Assembly: GCA_041645035.1 (NCBI GenBank)
Contig: JBAZQU010000002.1
Span: 1 to 64,000, forward strand
DNA length: 64,000 nucleotides
DNA from: 2-02-FULL-48-14 sp041645035
Lineage (GTDB): Bacteria; Patescibacteriota; Gracilibacteria; UBA1369; 2-02-FULL-48-14
Direction: 5' to 3'
A program made the translations under genes and the position numbers. Below the pieces are notes generated by a model. That model saw only the letters and a list, made by a program, of their open reading frames with translations, was not told where the DNA came from and ran no database searches. Every line of letters starts with the position of its first letter. The stretch's first letter is position 1. Positions 7,860-17,698 of this stretch are shown here, in pieces.

Positions 7860-9307
7860 AGAAAATTCCGTTCCAAATTGCCGCCCATGATTTCACGCTC
7901 TTTATTTTTGGAGCATCCGGCTCACTGGCGCGACTCAAACTTTTTCCTGCCATTTACGAGTTGGTGAAGGAAAACCGCATGCCTAAGGATTTTAAAATTG
8001 TCGGCTTCGCACGTACCGTCATGACGGAAGAAAAATTTCGAAAAATATTTGAAAATTCCGTTCGTAAAAACGAAAAAAATGTAAATGAAGAGGCACTAAA
8101 AAAACTCCTTAAAAATGTTTTCTATTTTTCAGGCCAATACGACAGCGAGCAGGATTATAAAAACTTTTTAAAACGGCTCAAAAAAGTGGAAGAAAACAGC
8201 AGTCGTATTCGAATGGCTTATTTTTCCGTTCCGCCCTCCGCTTTTCCCGATATTTTTACAAATTTGGCTAAAGTAAATTTTAACACCAAGCGTTCGCCAC
8301 TTCGGCTCGTGATTGAAAAACCTTTCGGCTACGATTTAAAATCCGCCAAAGCGCTCAAGAAAAAACTCGACAAGTATTTTAAACCCGAGCAGGTTTATTT
8401 TCTCGATCACTATTTGGGGAAGGAAGCGGTAAGTAATTTGCTTTCGCTCCGTTATGCTAATTCCATACTCACAAATCTTTTCAGCCGTGAATACGTGAGC
8501 AATATCCAAATCACGGCGTTAGAAAAAAAAGACATTGAAGGTCGTGCAAATTATTTTGATCACGTGGGGATTTTGCGCGACATGGTTCAGTCGCACCTTC
8601 TGCAAATCATCGCGTATCTCACCATGTATGCCCCCAAAGAACAGACCGCGGAAGCCATTCATCATGAGAAGGCTCGTGTACTTAATTCTTTACGTATAGG
8701 CAAAGCCCACGACTGCATAGTGCGTGGACAATATAAAGGTTACACCCAAGAAAAAGGCGTTCCAAAAGACTCTCAAACGGAAACTTTTGCGGCACTCAAA
8801 CTCTGTGTTGAACATCCGCTTTGGGAAGGCGTGCCCATTTATATTCGTAGCGGAAAATGCCTCAAAGCCAAGTGGACCGCCGTGGTGGTGGAATTCAAGC
8901 CGCACAAAGTCCAAGAAAAACACCCCGTGGAGCCCAATCGAATTGTAATTCAACTTCAGCCTTACGAAAAAATTGAGTTTGATCTTCTCACCAAGCTCGG
9001 TGGAAAAACTTTCGACTTCCACACGCTCACCACGGGCCGTCCCATTTATTGCAGTGGCGATTGTCTCGTTGAACATGGCCGTCTGTTGCTCGACGTGATA
9101 GAGGGCAATAAGGGACTTTTCTTAAACTTTGAAGAAATTTTTGCGGCGTGGAAAGTCATAGATAAAACTCAACAATGGTGTGACAGGGAATCTAAAAAAT
9201 GTGCGGAACTTTACTCATACAATTGCGGTTCGTTGGGCCCCAAAGCTGCGGACGAGCTTTTGAAAAAAGACGGCTTTACTTGGTTTAATGCTTTTCCAAA
9301 TGACTAA
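7850..9307 (+). CDS. zwf: Glucose-6-phosphate 1-dehydrogenase
   Basis: First step of the oxidative pentose phosphate pathway. Nucleotide-binding GASGSLARLKLFPA (the usual GASGDLA has Asp in place of the second Ser), substrate-binding VIEKPFGYD, and active-site DHYLGKEAV with the catalytic His. 485 residues, full length. The start could be ATG 7850 or 7856; both overlap the end of gnd. The 3' end overlaps pgl by 8 nt. Confidence 0.96.
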   Translation: MVMKKIPFQIAAHDFTLFIFGASGSLARLKLFPAIYELVKENRMPKDFKIVGFARTVMTEEKFRKIFENSVRKNEKNVNEEALKKLLKNVFYFSGQYDSEQDYKNFLKRLKKVEENSSRIRMAYFSVPPSAFPDIFTNLAKVNFNTKRSPLRLVIEKPFGYDLKSAKALKKKLDKYFKPEQVYFLDHYLGKEAVSNLLSLRYANSILTNLFSREYVSNIQITALEKKDIEGRANYFDHVGILRDMVQSHLLQIIAYLTMYAPKEQTAEAIHHEKARVLNSLRIGKAHDCIVRGQYKGYTQEKGVPKDSQTETFAALKLCVEHPLWEGVPIYIRSGKCLKAKWTAVVVEFKPHKVQEKHPVEPNRIVIQLQPYEKIEFDLLTKLGGKTFDFHTLTTGRPIYCSGDCLVEHGRLLLDVIEGNKGLFLNFEEIFAAWKVIDKTQQWCDRESKKCAELYSYNCGSLGPKAADELLKKDGFTWFNAFPND

Positions 9308-10001
9308 TCCTTGGATACTGCACTTTGACTCGGAAGAGGAATTTTGGCGCTCTGCATTAGAAGACAGTGTGCTTTGTATCCAGGAAGTTTTAAGAAAACA
9401 ACAAGAGTGTCGCCTTGGTCTGGCCGGTGGGTCCACACCAAAAATTCTCTACGAAAAATTAGCTCAAGCCCCATTACCTTGGGAAAAAATCAAAATCATT
9501 CAACTCGACGAACGCTACGTACCTAGCGACGACAAGGAAAGCAACCTCGGCATGCTTCGCAAAAGCCTTTTTGCTCACGCGCCTATTCCTCCGGAAAATA
9601 TTTTTAGCTTCGACACGTCGCTGCCCTATATTTCCGCCGCGCAAGAAATGAATCGTCGCCTCGGCCAGTTGGAAAAACCCGGCCGTCCTCTGCTCGACTG
9701 TCTTATTTTGGGTGCCGGCGCGGATGGCCACATCGCTTCTCTTTTTGAAGGAGACAGCGCACTTGGCAGCACGGATTACGCCACCGTGGCTTATGCCAAA
9801 AACTATCCAATTCCTCAGCGCCTAACGCTGACTTTAAAGGCTCTTGAACAAGCTTCTCATGCTCTGCTTCTTCTGAAAGGTGCGGAAAAAATACCCGTAG
9901 TGGAGGCGCTGGAAGGTAAACCCAGCAAGCTCCCGCTCACAGCACTCAAAGCGCTGCTTCCCAGGCTCACCTTAAAAGTCTCGGCTTATTTGCAGAATTG
10001 A
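9300..10001 (+). CDS. pgl: 6-phosphogluconolactonase
   Basis: Hydrolyses 6-phosphogluconolactone, between zwf and gnd in the pathway. SugarP-isomerase-like fold with LAGGSTP near residue 40, LDERYVP, and GAGADGHIASLF. I prefer the ATG at 9300 (MTNPWI) over the one at 9288, because it gives a short overlap with zwf typical of this operon. 233 residues, normal for the DevB type. Confidence 0.94.
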   Translation: MTNPWILHFDSEEEFWRSALEDSVLCIQEVLRKQQECRLGLAGGSTPKILYEKLAQAPLPWEKIKIIQLDERYVPSDDKESNLGMLRKSLFAHAPIPPENIFSFDTSLPYISAAQEMNRRLGQLEKPGRPLLDCLILGAGADGHIASLFEGDSALGSTDYATVAYAKNYPIPQRLTLTLKALEQASHALLLLKGAEKIPVVEALEGKPSKLPLTALKALLPRLTLKVSAYLQN

Positions 10002-10039
10002 AAAGTCTGAGCTAGAATCCAAACAGAATTAACTTACTC

Positions 10040-10441
10040 ATGCACATGAAAACATTTTTTCCCATTCTTTTGACGCTGAGCCTTCTCCTGACCGCCTGTG
10101 GAAATTCCATCACGGTTGCCGACAAAGGAACCATTGAAGCTTTTCCAGAACAGAAGCCGGTAATGCTGGCTTGGCAGGGTCTTACCGAAGCCGTTAAGGC
10201 GGAGGACTGCGAAGCCGTTTTGAGCTACATGCGTTTGACTTTAAATTTAGAGGAAGACGTTTGTCCCGCTATTTACGCTTACTTTAAGGACGGAATCCCC
10301 GAAGTGGAATGGATTCGCACCGATTGGAGCATCTCAAACGGAAAGGCAAAGATTTATGCGGTGGACGGAGGCTCTATTATGTCCTTCATCCACAACGAAG
10401 CCGACGACAGCTGGCGCTCTGACGACAAGTTTTGGGAGTGA
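10040..10441 (+). CDS. Small lipoprotein of unknown function
   Basis: 133 residues (or 131 from the second ATG at 10046). Signal peptide with lipobox LTAC at about residues 17-20. Two further cysteines (about 54 and 74). No family recognised; the body looks like a small alpha/beta domain ending in DDSWRSDDKFWE. It converges with tkt with no gap, and no terminator is visible between them. Confidence 0.65.
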   Translation: MHMKTFFPILLTLSLLLTACGNSITVADKGTIEAFPEQKPVMLAWQGLTEAVKAEDCEAVLSYMRLTLNLEEDVCPAIYAYFKDGIPEVEWIRTDWSISNGKAKIYAVDGGSIMSFIHNEADDSWRSDDKFWE

Positions 10442-12310
10442 TCAGAGTGTTTTTAAAGCTGCTTCAATAGCCTGGATTGAAAGTCCTGCTCTTTCGTAAA
10501 GCGCCTCGGCTGTGCCGGAGAGTTGATAAGCCGCCACGCCCAATTTTTTAAGTGGTACTTGGATACCCGCCTCATATAAAGCCATTTCCACAAAACTACC
10601 AAGCCCGGTGTGCACATTGTGGTCTTGGACGGTAAGTACGCGGCCCGTTTTTTTCGCACTTTCCACAATGGTTTTTGAATCGAAAGGAATGAAGCTGCTA
10701 ACGACAATTACTTCAATGTTCCCTCCGGAATTCTCAACTGCTTTTAATGCGTAATGCACCATAGGTCCGCTCGCGACTATCGTCGCTCGCTTTCCTTGTC
10801 TCACAGTATCCGCTTTTCCGGGTTTAAATATGTAATCCCCGGCAAAAAACGGGGTTCCATCTTCCTTTGTAAGTACCGGAATTTTAGCTCGCCCCATACG
10901 CACATAAAAATTGCCATAGGTAGAGGCCACGTAACGAATAATGCGATCGCATTGATTGGGGTCCGCAGGTTCAAAAATCTGCGTGTGAAAAAAGCCGGCA
11001 AAAGAACTGATGTCATCAATGGCTTGGTGCGTGGGGCCGTCTTCACCCACGGAAAGTCCGCAGTGCGTGGCCACCATTTTCACGTTGGTTTCGTTGATGT
11101 CGTTCACACGCGCTTGGTCTTTGGCGCGACTCGTCATAAAGGCGCCAAACGTGCTGCAAAAAGGGACCATTCCGCGTAGTGAAATTCCTCCGCTCGCACT
11201 CACCATATGCTGTTCGGCAATGCCACATTCAATATGCCTTTCGGGAAAATTTTTCTTCACGCCATCGGTCTTCACGCTTTCAGAAAGATCCGCGGTGAGC
11301 GCTACAATATGCGGATTTAGTGTCGCCAAATCCAGAAGCGCCGTTCCATAGGCACTACGACAGTCGGTCATTACGCCGGCTTCGTAGGTTTTTGGTGTTC
11401 CCGTATTCACCGCAACAACGTCCGGCTGCAAGGGAGTTTTAATATTCACCTTCAAATTCTTTAAACCTTCCGCCAAAATTGTCTTTTCTTCCTCGCTCAA
11501 TTCTATCCCCGTCAGAGCCATCGTGGCGTCTTCTGCCTTCGGTGCTTTACCATGCCAATCCGCTTTATATTCGCGTCCCGTCTTTGCCATAAACTCGATG
11601 CCTTCTCCCATAATGGTGTGGCCAATCAAAATACTGGGGCGGGTTTTTTCAGCCAGCGCCACTTCAAGTGCCGATGCCATTGCCGCAAAATCGTGACCAT
11701 CCACTTCCTGTACAAACCAGCCCGCCGCGGAATAATGTCCGGCAATATTCATGGGCAGTATGTTCGCCAAAGAATCCGTAAGCTGCACTTGGTTGTAATC
11801 CACAAACAAAATCAAATTATTCAACTTGTATTTTGCGGCAAAGTTCATCATTTCATAAGCCTGCCCCTCCTGGTTTTCTCCGTCTCCCATAAGCAAAAAC
11901 ACATGTTCGGTCTTCTTTTGCAAAACGTTGGCGATGGCCATCCCGGCTGCCGCACTGGCTCCAGCCCCCAGAGGTCCCGTTCCATAAAATACTCCCGGAA
12001 TTTTTCGATTCACATGGCCTTCATAAATGTCGTCAGGTTTTCGAAAAGTTTCAATCACCCGTTGTTTGGAGATCACACCAAGCTCTGCCAGAACGGAATA
12101 GAGAGCAGGGGAGATATGACCGTTGGAAACCACAATCGCCTCATTCGTTTCGCAGAGTCGGCTCACATACAAAAGCGACAAATAATCAATGCACGATAAC
12201 GATCCACCCGGATGTCCGGACTGTGCATTCGTCACCATTTCCAAAATAGACCGCCGACAAGACTTGGAAAAAGCCTTGAGGAATGCGATTTGGTCTTGCG
12301 TAAGCGTCAT
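10442..12310 (-). CDS. tkt: Transketolase
   Basis: Thiamine-diphosphate enzyme moving two-carbon units in the non-oxidative pentose phosphate branch. 622 residues holding both the N-terminal and C-terminal halves in one chain. SGHPGGSL near the N-terminus, ThDP motif GDGENQEGQ...LILFVDYN, and the pyrimidine-binding GIAEQHM. Its start overlaps the pgi stop by 4 nt (ATGA). Last gene of the tal-pgi-tkt operon, which converges on the oxidative-branch operon. Confidence 0.96.
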   Translation of the reverse strand: MTLTQDQIAFLKAFSKSCRRSILEMVTNAQSGHPGGSLSCIDYLSLLYVSRLCETNEAIVVSNGHISPALYSVLAELGVISKQRVIETFRKPDDIYEGHVNRKIPGVFYGTGPLGAGASAAAGMAIANVLQKKTEHVFLLMGDGENQEGQAYEMMNFAAKYKLNNLILFVDYNQVQLTDSLANILPMNIAGHYSAAGWFVQEVDGHDFAAMASALEVALAEKTRPSILIGHTIMGEGIEFMAKTGREYKADWHGKAPKAEDATMALTGIELSEEEKTILAEGLKNLKVNIKTPLQPDVVAVNTGTPKTYEAGVMTDCRSAYGTALLDLATLNPHIVALTADLSESVKTDGVKKNFPERHIECGIAEQHMVSASGGISLRGMVPFCSTFGAFMTSRAKDQARVNDINETNVKMVATHCGLSVGEDGPTHQAIDDISSFAGFFHTQIFEPADPNQCDRIIRYVASTYGNFYVRMGRAKIPVLTKEDGTPFFAGDYIFKPGKADTVRQGKRATIVASGPMVHYALKAVENSGGNIEVIVVSSFIPFDSKTIVESAKKTGRVLTVQDHNVHTGLGSFVEMALYEAGIQVPLKKLGVAAYQLSGTAEALYERAGLSIQAIEAALKTL

Positions 12311-13536
12311 TGGCTTAAAAGTTGTTTGGTGAGCTTCTTGCTGAGTTCAACTCCAGGTTGGTCGAACGCGTTTATCCTATAATACTCGCCCAAAAAAGCA
12401 ATACTGGCTTCAAAAAACATAAAAAGCTGCCCGAGTTCATAAGGGGTCACTTCCGGAACCGAAATCGTTAAACTGGGTTTTTTATATTCTAATAAAGCCT
12501 GCTCGGTGCCTTTTTTTTCGGTGTTCATGAGCTGATGGAAACTGAGTCCGGAAAGATAAGCGAGGGACTTACAACCCACCTTGGGGATGTGCGGGCTGTC
12601 TTCTTTTTCCACTTCGATAAACACGATGAGCTTGTCTTTAGGACCTTCGTTATAAAGTTGCAATTGAGAATGTTGATCGGTAACACCCAGAGCGCGCACG
12701 GGAGTTAAACCTTTTCCTTGTTTCCCAAGACTTTCTGCCAAAAGCTGTCGGTACCAATCCGCCAAAGCATAAAGCCGTGTGGAATAAGGCATCATTACGG
12801 TGATGTGTATGCCGTACTTCCATTCCAACAAGTACTGCGCCGCCGCAAATTGAAAAGCGGGATTTTCATCAAAGTCCGTCTCGTAAAACGATTTAGCCAT
12901 TTGTTCAGCTCCTCGCAGAAGCTCTTCGATGTCCACCCCCAGCATCGCGGCCGGAAATAATCCCACCGGTGTTAAAACGGAAAATCGTCCGCCGGTATTC
13001 TCGGGAATTTCCAGCATCGGGATGCCGTATTCGTTTCCCAACGCGCGCAGTTCACCGCCGGCACCATCGGTGATGAATACAAAATTTTCTTTGGATACTT
13101 TTTGCTTAAAATAAAAATATTGTGCCATGGGTTCCGGCGTGGTGCCGGACTTTGAAATCACAATAAACAACGTTTTATCCGGGTCTATTACCTTCTCCAA
13201 TTCACCGACGGTGTCCAAATTATCAAGTACAAAAAGCCGAGGCTTGCCATGAAAATTCCAATAAGGCCCCATGAGCGCATCCCTTATGCAAATGCTACCG
13301 AGCGCACTTCCTCCAATACCAAGCACTACAATGTCTTTGAATTTTCCGTGCAACTTTGTTGCCAATTCTTTGACTGCTAAAACCGGCCCCCGCAGTTTGG
13401 GTAGAAAAGGAAATCCTTGACGACGAGCTTCAAAATCCTTTAAAAATCCCGCGATTTTACCGCCTTCCGCTTTTAATTCCGCAAGGCCGAGCCCATCGTC
13501 TCCAAGTGCCACCAATGCTTCTAAAGAAAGTTTCAT
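12307..13536 (-). CDS. pgi: Glucose-6-phosphate isomerase
   Basis: Interconverts glucose 6-phosphate and fructose 6-phosphate. LGIGGSALG and SKSGTTPEP are the sugar-phosphate binding motifs; NTGGRFSVLTPVG follows. At 409 residues it belongs to the short bacterial form. It overlaps both tal and tkt by 4 nt. It would recycle fructose 6-phosphate into the oxidative branch. Confidence 0.95.
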   Translation of the reverse strand: MKLSLEALVALGDDGLGLAELKAEGGKIAGFLKDFEARRQGFPFLPKLRGPVLAVKELATKLHGKFKDIVVLGIGGSALGSICIRDALMGPYWNFHGKPRLFVLDNLDTVGELEKVIDPDKTLFIVISKSGTTPEPMAQYFYFKQKVSKENFVFITDGAGGELRALGNEYGIPMLEIPENTGGRFSVLTPVGLFPAAMLGVDIEELLRGAEQMAKSFYETDFDENPAFQFAAAQYLLEWKYGIHITVMMPYSTRLYALADWYRQLLAESLGKQGKGLTPVRALGVTDQHSQLQLYNEGPKDKLIVFIEVEKEDSPHIPKVGCKSLAYLSGLSFHQLMNTEKKGTEQALLEYKKPSLTISVPEVTPYELGQLFMFFEASIAFLGEYYRINAFDQPGVELSKKLTKQLLSQ

Positions 13537-14177
13537 TTTCGTTTTTTCCAGTCTGCCAAGAATTTTTCCAGGCCGACATCGGTTAAAGGATGATAAGTAA
13601 GTTTTTTAAACGTTTCATAAGGCAAGGTCGCAATGTGTGCCCCTAGCATCGCCGCTTCCGTGACGTGCCGTGGATGTCTGACACTGGCGACCAAAACTTC
13701 CGTTTCGAAGTCATAATTGGCAAAAATTTCCATAATCTCTTGGATCACTCGCATGCCCTCTTCGCCGGCTTCGTCCAGTCTTCCAATAAAAGGACTCACA
13801 ATGGCTGCTCCGGCCTTTGCGGCCAAAAGAGCCTGATTTGCAGAGAAAATCAAAGTCACATTTGTAGGAATGCCCTCGGCTTTTAGCGCAACCACGGCGC
13901 GCAGGCCATCCGGTGTCATAGGCACCTTCACAACAATGTTTTCCGCCCAACTCGCATATTCCCGGCCTTCTTTCATCATTCCGTTAAAATCTGTGGCCAA
14001 AACCTCCATACTCACGGGCCCATGCACCACGCGGCAAATCGCCTGAAGGTGCTTTTTAGGGTCCACTTTGCCCTCTCTGGCCAGAAGAGTAGGGTTGGTG
14101 GTGATCCCGTCCAAAATACCCCAGGAAGCAATTTCCTTAATTTGTTTCAAATCAGCAGTGTCGAGAAAGAGTTTCAT
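13533..14177 (-). CDS. tal: Transaldolase (short, TalC/FSA-like)
   Basis: 214 residues, the size of the short transaldolase / fructose-6-phosphate aldolase subfamily. MKLFLDTAD, GITTNPTLLAREG, VVKVPMT (Schiff-base lysine region), NVTLIFSANQALLAAKAGA and SPFIGRLDE are all present. First gene of tal-pgi-tkt. In this subfamily sequence alone does not separate transaldolase from F6P aldolase; the neighbours favour transaldolase. Confidence 0.9.
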   Translation of the reverse strand: MKLFLDTADLKQIKEIASWGILDGITTNPTLLAREGKVDPKKHLQAICRVVHGPVSMEVLATDFNGMMKEGREYASWAENIVVKVPMTPDGLRAVVALKAEGIPTNVTLIFSANQALLAAKAGAAIVSPFIGRLDEAGEEGMRVIQEIMEIFANYDFETEVLVASVRHPRHVTEAAMLGAHIATLPYETFKKLTYHPLTDVGLEKFLADWKKRK

Positions 14178-14223
14178 GGCATGTGGATTAACTGGACTCA
14201 GGGTAGCATTTCCCCTTAAACTT

Positions 14224-14232
14224 TGCTATAAT
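14224..14232 (+). promoter_or_regulatory. Extended -10 box of the LOG-family gene
   Basis: Perfect TGCTATAAT, 13 nt before the ATG at 14246. It lies in the divergent gap with tal. Confidence 0.6.
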
Positions 14233-14245
14233 AAAAAGGTTAAAT

Positions 14246-14953
14246 ATGACTCCAAAAAACTTTGTTATAGCAGACGAGATCAAGAGGCATGAGTTTCGAA
14301 TTTCCCTTTTTGGTTCGGCCCGCATCAAACCCGAAGACCCCGTTTACCAAGAAGCCTTCAATCTTGCCAAATTCATTGGGGGCGAAGGTATTGATCTCGT
14401 CACAGGGGGAGGTCCTGGTCTTATGGAGGCCGCGAGTCTTGGGCACACCTCCGGAGATACTAAGAATCGCGCCCGTAGCATCGGTCTCAATATCGTTCTA
14501 CCTTTTGAACAAAAACCCAACATAGGAATTGAATATCTTGATAGTCACGAACTTTTTTCAAGCCGTCTCGATGAATTTATGCTGCTTTCCAACGCTGTGG
14601 TAGTGATGCCCGGAGGAATTGGGACTTGTTTGGAACTTTTCTATACTTGGCAACTTCTTCAGGTGAAACACGTGCTCAATATGCCGGTGATTTTAGTGGG
14701 GAAGATGTGGCGCGAACTCATCAATTGGATTATCGACAATCCTTTGCGTGAAAAACTCATGGCTCCTGAGGACCTGCGTTTTATCGTGGTGGTGGACAAC
14801 TGGAAACAGGCTGCAAAAGTTATTAAAAAAACCAAACAGCATTTTGACGAAACCGGTGGGAAAGAATATGGCAACTGGCAAGAATACGGGAAGAAATTCC
14901 GTAAATTGGCTATTTATCTCGATCCTGAAACGGGGAAATTGAAGGGACTTTAG
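14246..14953 (+). CDS. LOG-family protein (putative nucleotide 5'-monophosphate phosphoribohydrolase)
   Basis: 235 residues with FGSARIKPEDP at the start, GGGPGLMEA, and the hallmark PGGIGTCLE (PGGxGTxxE). Family members cleave nucleoside monophosphates at the N-glycosidic bond and were once called lysine decarboxylases. The extended C-terminus (KEYGNWQEYGKK) is of unknown meaning. It stands alone after its own promoter. Confidence 0.85.
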   Translation: MTPKNFVIADEIKRHEFRISLFGSARIKPEDPVYQEAFNLAKFIGGEGIDLVTGGGPGLMEAASLGHTSGDTKNRARSIGLNIVLPFEQKPNIGIEYLDSHELFSSRLDEFMLLSNAVVVMPGGIGTCLELFYTWQLLQVKHVLNMPVILVGKMWRELINWIIDNPLREKLMAPEDLRFIVVVDNWKQAAKVIKKTKQHFDETGGKEYGNWQEYGKKFRKLAIYLDPETGKLKGL

Positions 14954-15129
14954 TTCGTAGCTACGTGAGAAGTGAAACTATCGGGACCAATTTTGACCAG
15001 TTCCCAGTCGCCGTCTCTCAAGGTACCTCCCCAGCGTGTACCATTGGGGGCTCTTTCCACTTGTGCGACAGATGGAACCTCTTTGAGTGCAGGGAGTCTG
15101 TCTAAGGCCTGAGCTAGGTGAATATTCAT
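14950..15129 (-). CDS. Possible 59-residue protein
   Basis: An open frame on the minus strand starting MNIHLAQALDRL and containing the WGGTLRDGDWELVKIG stretch, ending HVATN. It converges with the LOG gene, the stops overlapping by a few bases, and fills an otherwise empty 219-bp gap. The composition looks like real protein (balanced, two Trp in a beta-like segment). Family not recognised. Confidence 0.45.
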   Translation of the reverse strand: MNIHLAQALDRLPALKEVPSVAQVERAPNGTRWGGTLRDGDWELVKIGPDSFTSHVATN

Positions 15130-15172
15130 ACGCAGCTTGTTAGAGGCTTCACTCTAACATAAAGTAGAAGAG

Positions 15173-15838
15173 ATGTCAGGTAAAAAACTATTTTATTTTG
15201 GAATTCTTCCCGCACTCCTCTTTCAAATGCTCGGCACGGCATTTTATTTTCTTTGGGATTCAGAGTTTTCTCAGTGGATTTATTCAGCGACTAAATTGAC
15301 TTTATTGCTTTGGCCCTTGCTTTGGCTGGCCTCTTTTAGAAAAAACATTCCAGGTATAACGTCCGGGAAAGGCGGGAAACTAACGGGCGTCTTGGTGGGT
15401 CTGCTTTTTGCAGGGTTAATATTTCTTATTTTTGAACTCGGACTCAACCCCGACCTTGAGGGTATTCAAGAAAAAGCCGCCAGTTTTGGGCTCCTGTCAC
15501 CCACTCGCTACCTTCTTTTTGCGATTTTTCTCAGCCTGGCCCATGCCCTACTTGAAGAATACTACTGGCGCTGGTTTGTATTTAGAGGTTTGCAACTCAA
15601 ATTCTCCTGGTCAACGGCGGCCATTATCGGAAGCGCCGCCTTCGCCGGCCACCACTTTTTCATCCTTTCCGCATTTTTCTCGCTCCCGTTAACACTTATT
15701 CTTGGGACGGCAGTCGGCATCGGCGGCTTCATTTGGTGCTTTCTCTACCACAAAACTAACTCACTGTGGGCCCCTTACCTCAGCCATGTACTGGTAGACG
15801 GTGTCCTGATGTTAATCGGTTACACAATTCTGTTTTAG
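15173..15838 (+). CDS. CPBP-family intramembrane metalloprotease
   Basis: 221 residues with about six hydrophobic segments. Active-site motifs: HALLEEYYWRWFVFRG (EExxxR), FAGHHFF, and SHVLVDG near the C-terminus. The CPBP (CAAX protease and bacteriocin-processing) family cleaves or processes membrane-associated peptides. A second member lies at 41138. The substrate is unknown. Confidence 0.85.
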   Translation: MSGKKLFYFGILPALLFQMLGTAFYFLWDSEFSQWIYSATKLTLLLWPLLWLASFRKNIPGITSGKGGKLTGVLVGLLFAGLIFLIFELGLNPDLEGIQEKAASFGLLSPTRYLLFAIFLSLAHALLEEYYWRWFVFRGLQLKFSWSTAAIIGSAAFAGHHFFILSAFFSLPLTLILGTAVGIGGFIWCFLYHKTNSLWAPYLSHVLVDGVLMLIGYTILF

Positions 15839-15840
15839 AC

Positions 15841-15868
15841 TTGTCAAATGAGGTTTCTCCTGTAAAAT
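15841..15868 (+). promoter_or_regulatory. Promoter of typA (probably leaderless)
   Basis: TTGTCA (15841-15846), 16-bp spacer ending in TG, TAAAAT (15863-15868). Only 9 nt separate the box from the ATG at 15878, so transcription would begin at or within 3 nt of the start codon. Confidence 0.6.
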
Positions 15869-15877
15869 ACCTCCAAA

Positions 15878-17683
15878 ATGGAAATCCGAAATATTGCTAT
15901 CATCGCTCACGTAGACCATGGGAAAACCACGCTGGTGGACGCCCTGCTTAAGGCTGGGGGAGCATTCCAGGCCCATGAAACGATAGAAGTGCGTGTGATG
16001 GACAGCAATGACCAAGAGAAGGAACGCGGAATCACGATTTATGCTAAAAATGCAGCTATCCACTACAAAGGAAATAAGATCAACATTGTGGACACACCCG
16101 GTCACGCGGATTTCGGATCTGAAGTGGAGCGTATTCTCCGCACTGTGGATGCAACCGTGCTTGTGGTGGATGCCTATGAAGGACCTATGCCTCAAACCAA
16201 ATTCGTACTTCGAAAGTCACTCGAGCTCGGCCTCAAAGTATTGGTAGTTATTAACAAAATCGACAAGCCCACTGCTCGTCCCGATCAAGTGCTCAATGAA
16301 ATTTTTGATCTCTTCGTATCGCTGGGCGCCAACGACAAACAGCTCGACTTCCCTTACATTTACGCAATCGCTCGAGAGGGAATTGCCATTCGTCACCTGA
16401 CCGACGAACGTAAAGACATCCTACCACTCCTCGATTTCATCGTGGAGCATGTGGAAGCGGCGGCTCACGACACCGAAAAACCTTTTCGCATGCAGCCCGC
16501 CACCCTCGCTTATGACAGCTACCTTGGCCGTATTGCCATGGGGCGTGTGTATGAAGGAAAACTCCAAACCGGGAAAATGCTAACCATCACCGATTCGGAG
16601 GGGAAAAAACGTCAAGCACGCGCCACCAAACTTTTCACCTACCAAGGAATAGAGCGCGTGGAAGTGCCTGAAGTGGTGGCCGGAGACTTCGTAGCAATTG
16701 CCGGAATTTCCGATGTGGACGTGGGGGAAACCATTGCAACCGACGAAAATGCCGAGACCTTGCCCGCCATCAAAATCGATCCGCCGGCTATTTCCGTTGA
16801 ATTTTTAGTGAACAATTCACCTTTTGCGGGACGGGAGGGGAAGTATGTGACCAGCCGCCACATCCGTGAACGCCTGGAACGCGAACTCGAAACCAACGTG
16901 GGGCTTAAGATTGAAGGGGTAAAAGACAGCGACACCCTCATGGTCTACGCCCGTGGGGAGATGCAGATCGCCGTGCTCATTGAAAATATGCGTCGAGAAG
17001 GGTACGAACTTCAAATTTCCCAGCCCAAAGTGATTATGCGGGAAATCGACGGACAAAAGATGGAACCTTACGAGCTGGCCGTGATCAACGTACCTGACTC
17101 TGATGCCGGGAAGGTGATCGAAGCCATGGGTAAGCGCAAAGGAGAGATGACGAACATGAGGTCCGGAGACGGGAATACTTTGTTGGAATTCGAAATTCCC
17201 ACACGCGGACTCTTGGGCTTCCGCTCTCAATTCCTTATTATGACCAGCGGGGAAGGAACTATTTACCATTCTTTCGATCATTTTGGCCCTTACAAAGGAA
17301 CCATCGATAAACGAACAGTAGGTTCCATGATTGCCGGCGAACCGGGAAAGGCTATGGCCTATTCAATCTGGAAACTCCAGGAACGTGGACCTTTCTTCAT
17401 CGTTCCTCAGGTTGAAGTGTACGAAGGAATGATTATTGGGGAGCACAATCAAGGGACCGACATCGTGGTGAATGTGACCAAGAACAAAAAACTCACCAAC
17501 GTGCGTGCTTCCGGTACCGATGAAGCGCTCGCCCTCACGCCAATCAGCCCAATGACCCTGGAAAAAGCCATCGAATACATCAAGGACGACGAATACGCGG
17601 AAATCACTCCCAAAAGCATCCGCCTTCGCAAAAAATACCTAACGGAAATCGAACGAAAAAGGTTTGGGAATAAAGATCAATAA
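15878..17683 (+). CDS. typA: Ribosome-associated GTPase TypA/BipA
   Basis: Translational GTPase that binds the ribosome and helps assembly and stress adaptation. G1 AHVDHGKTTL, switch region KERGITI, G3 DTPGHADF, G4 NKID. Domains: GTPase (1-200), beta-barrel (200-300), two EF-G-like domains and the BipA-specific C-terminus. 601 residues, normal length. Single gene from its own promoter. Confidence 0.97.
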   Translation: MEIRNIAIIAHVDHGKTTLVDALLKAGGAFQAHETIEVRVMDSNDQEKERGITIYAKNAAIHYKGNKINIVDTPGHADFGSEVERILRTVDATVLVVDAYEGPMPQTKFVLRKSLELGLKVLVVINKIDKPTARPDQVLNEIFDLFVSLGANDKQLDFPYIYAIAREGIAIRHLTDERKDILPLLDFIVEHVEAAAHDTEKPFRMQPATLAYDSYLGRIAMGRVYEGKLQTGKMLTITDSEGKKRQARATKLFTYQGIERVEVPEVVAGDFVAIAGISDVDVGETIATDENAETLPAIKIDPPAISVEFLVNNSPFAGREGKYVTSRHIRERLERELETNVGLKIEGVKDSDTLMVYARGEMQIAVLIENMRREGYELQISQPKVIMREIDGQKMEPYELAVINVPDSDAGKVIEAMGKRKGEMTNMRSGDGNTLLEFEIPTRGLLGFRSQFLIMTSGEGTIYHSFDHFGPYKGTIDKRTVGSMIAGEPGKAMAYSIWKLQERGPFFIVPQVEVYEGMIIGEHNQGTDIVVNVTKNKKLTNVRASGTDEALALTPISPMTLEKAIEYIKDDEYAEITPKSIRLRKKYLTEIERKRFGNKDQ

Positions 17684-17698
17684 ATATTTCCTCGATAT

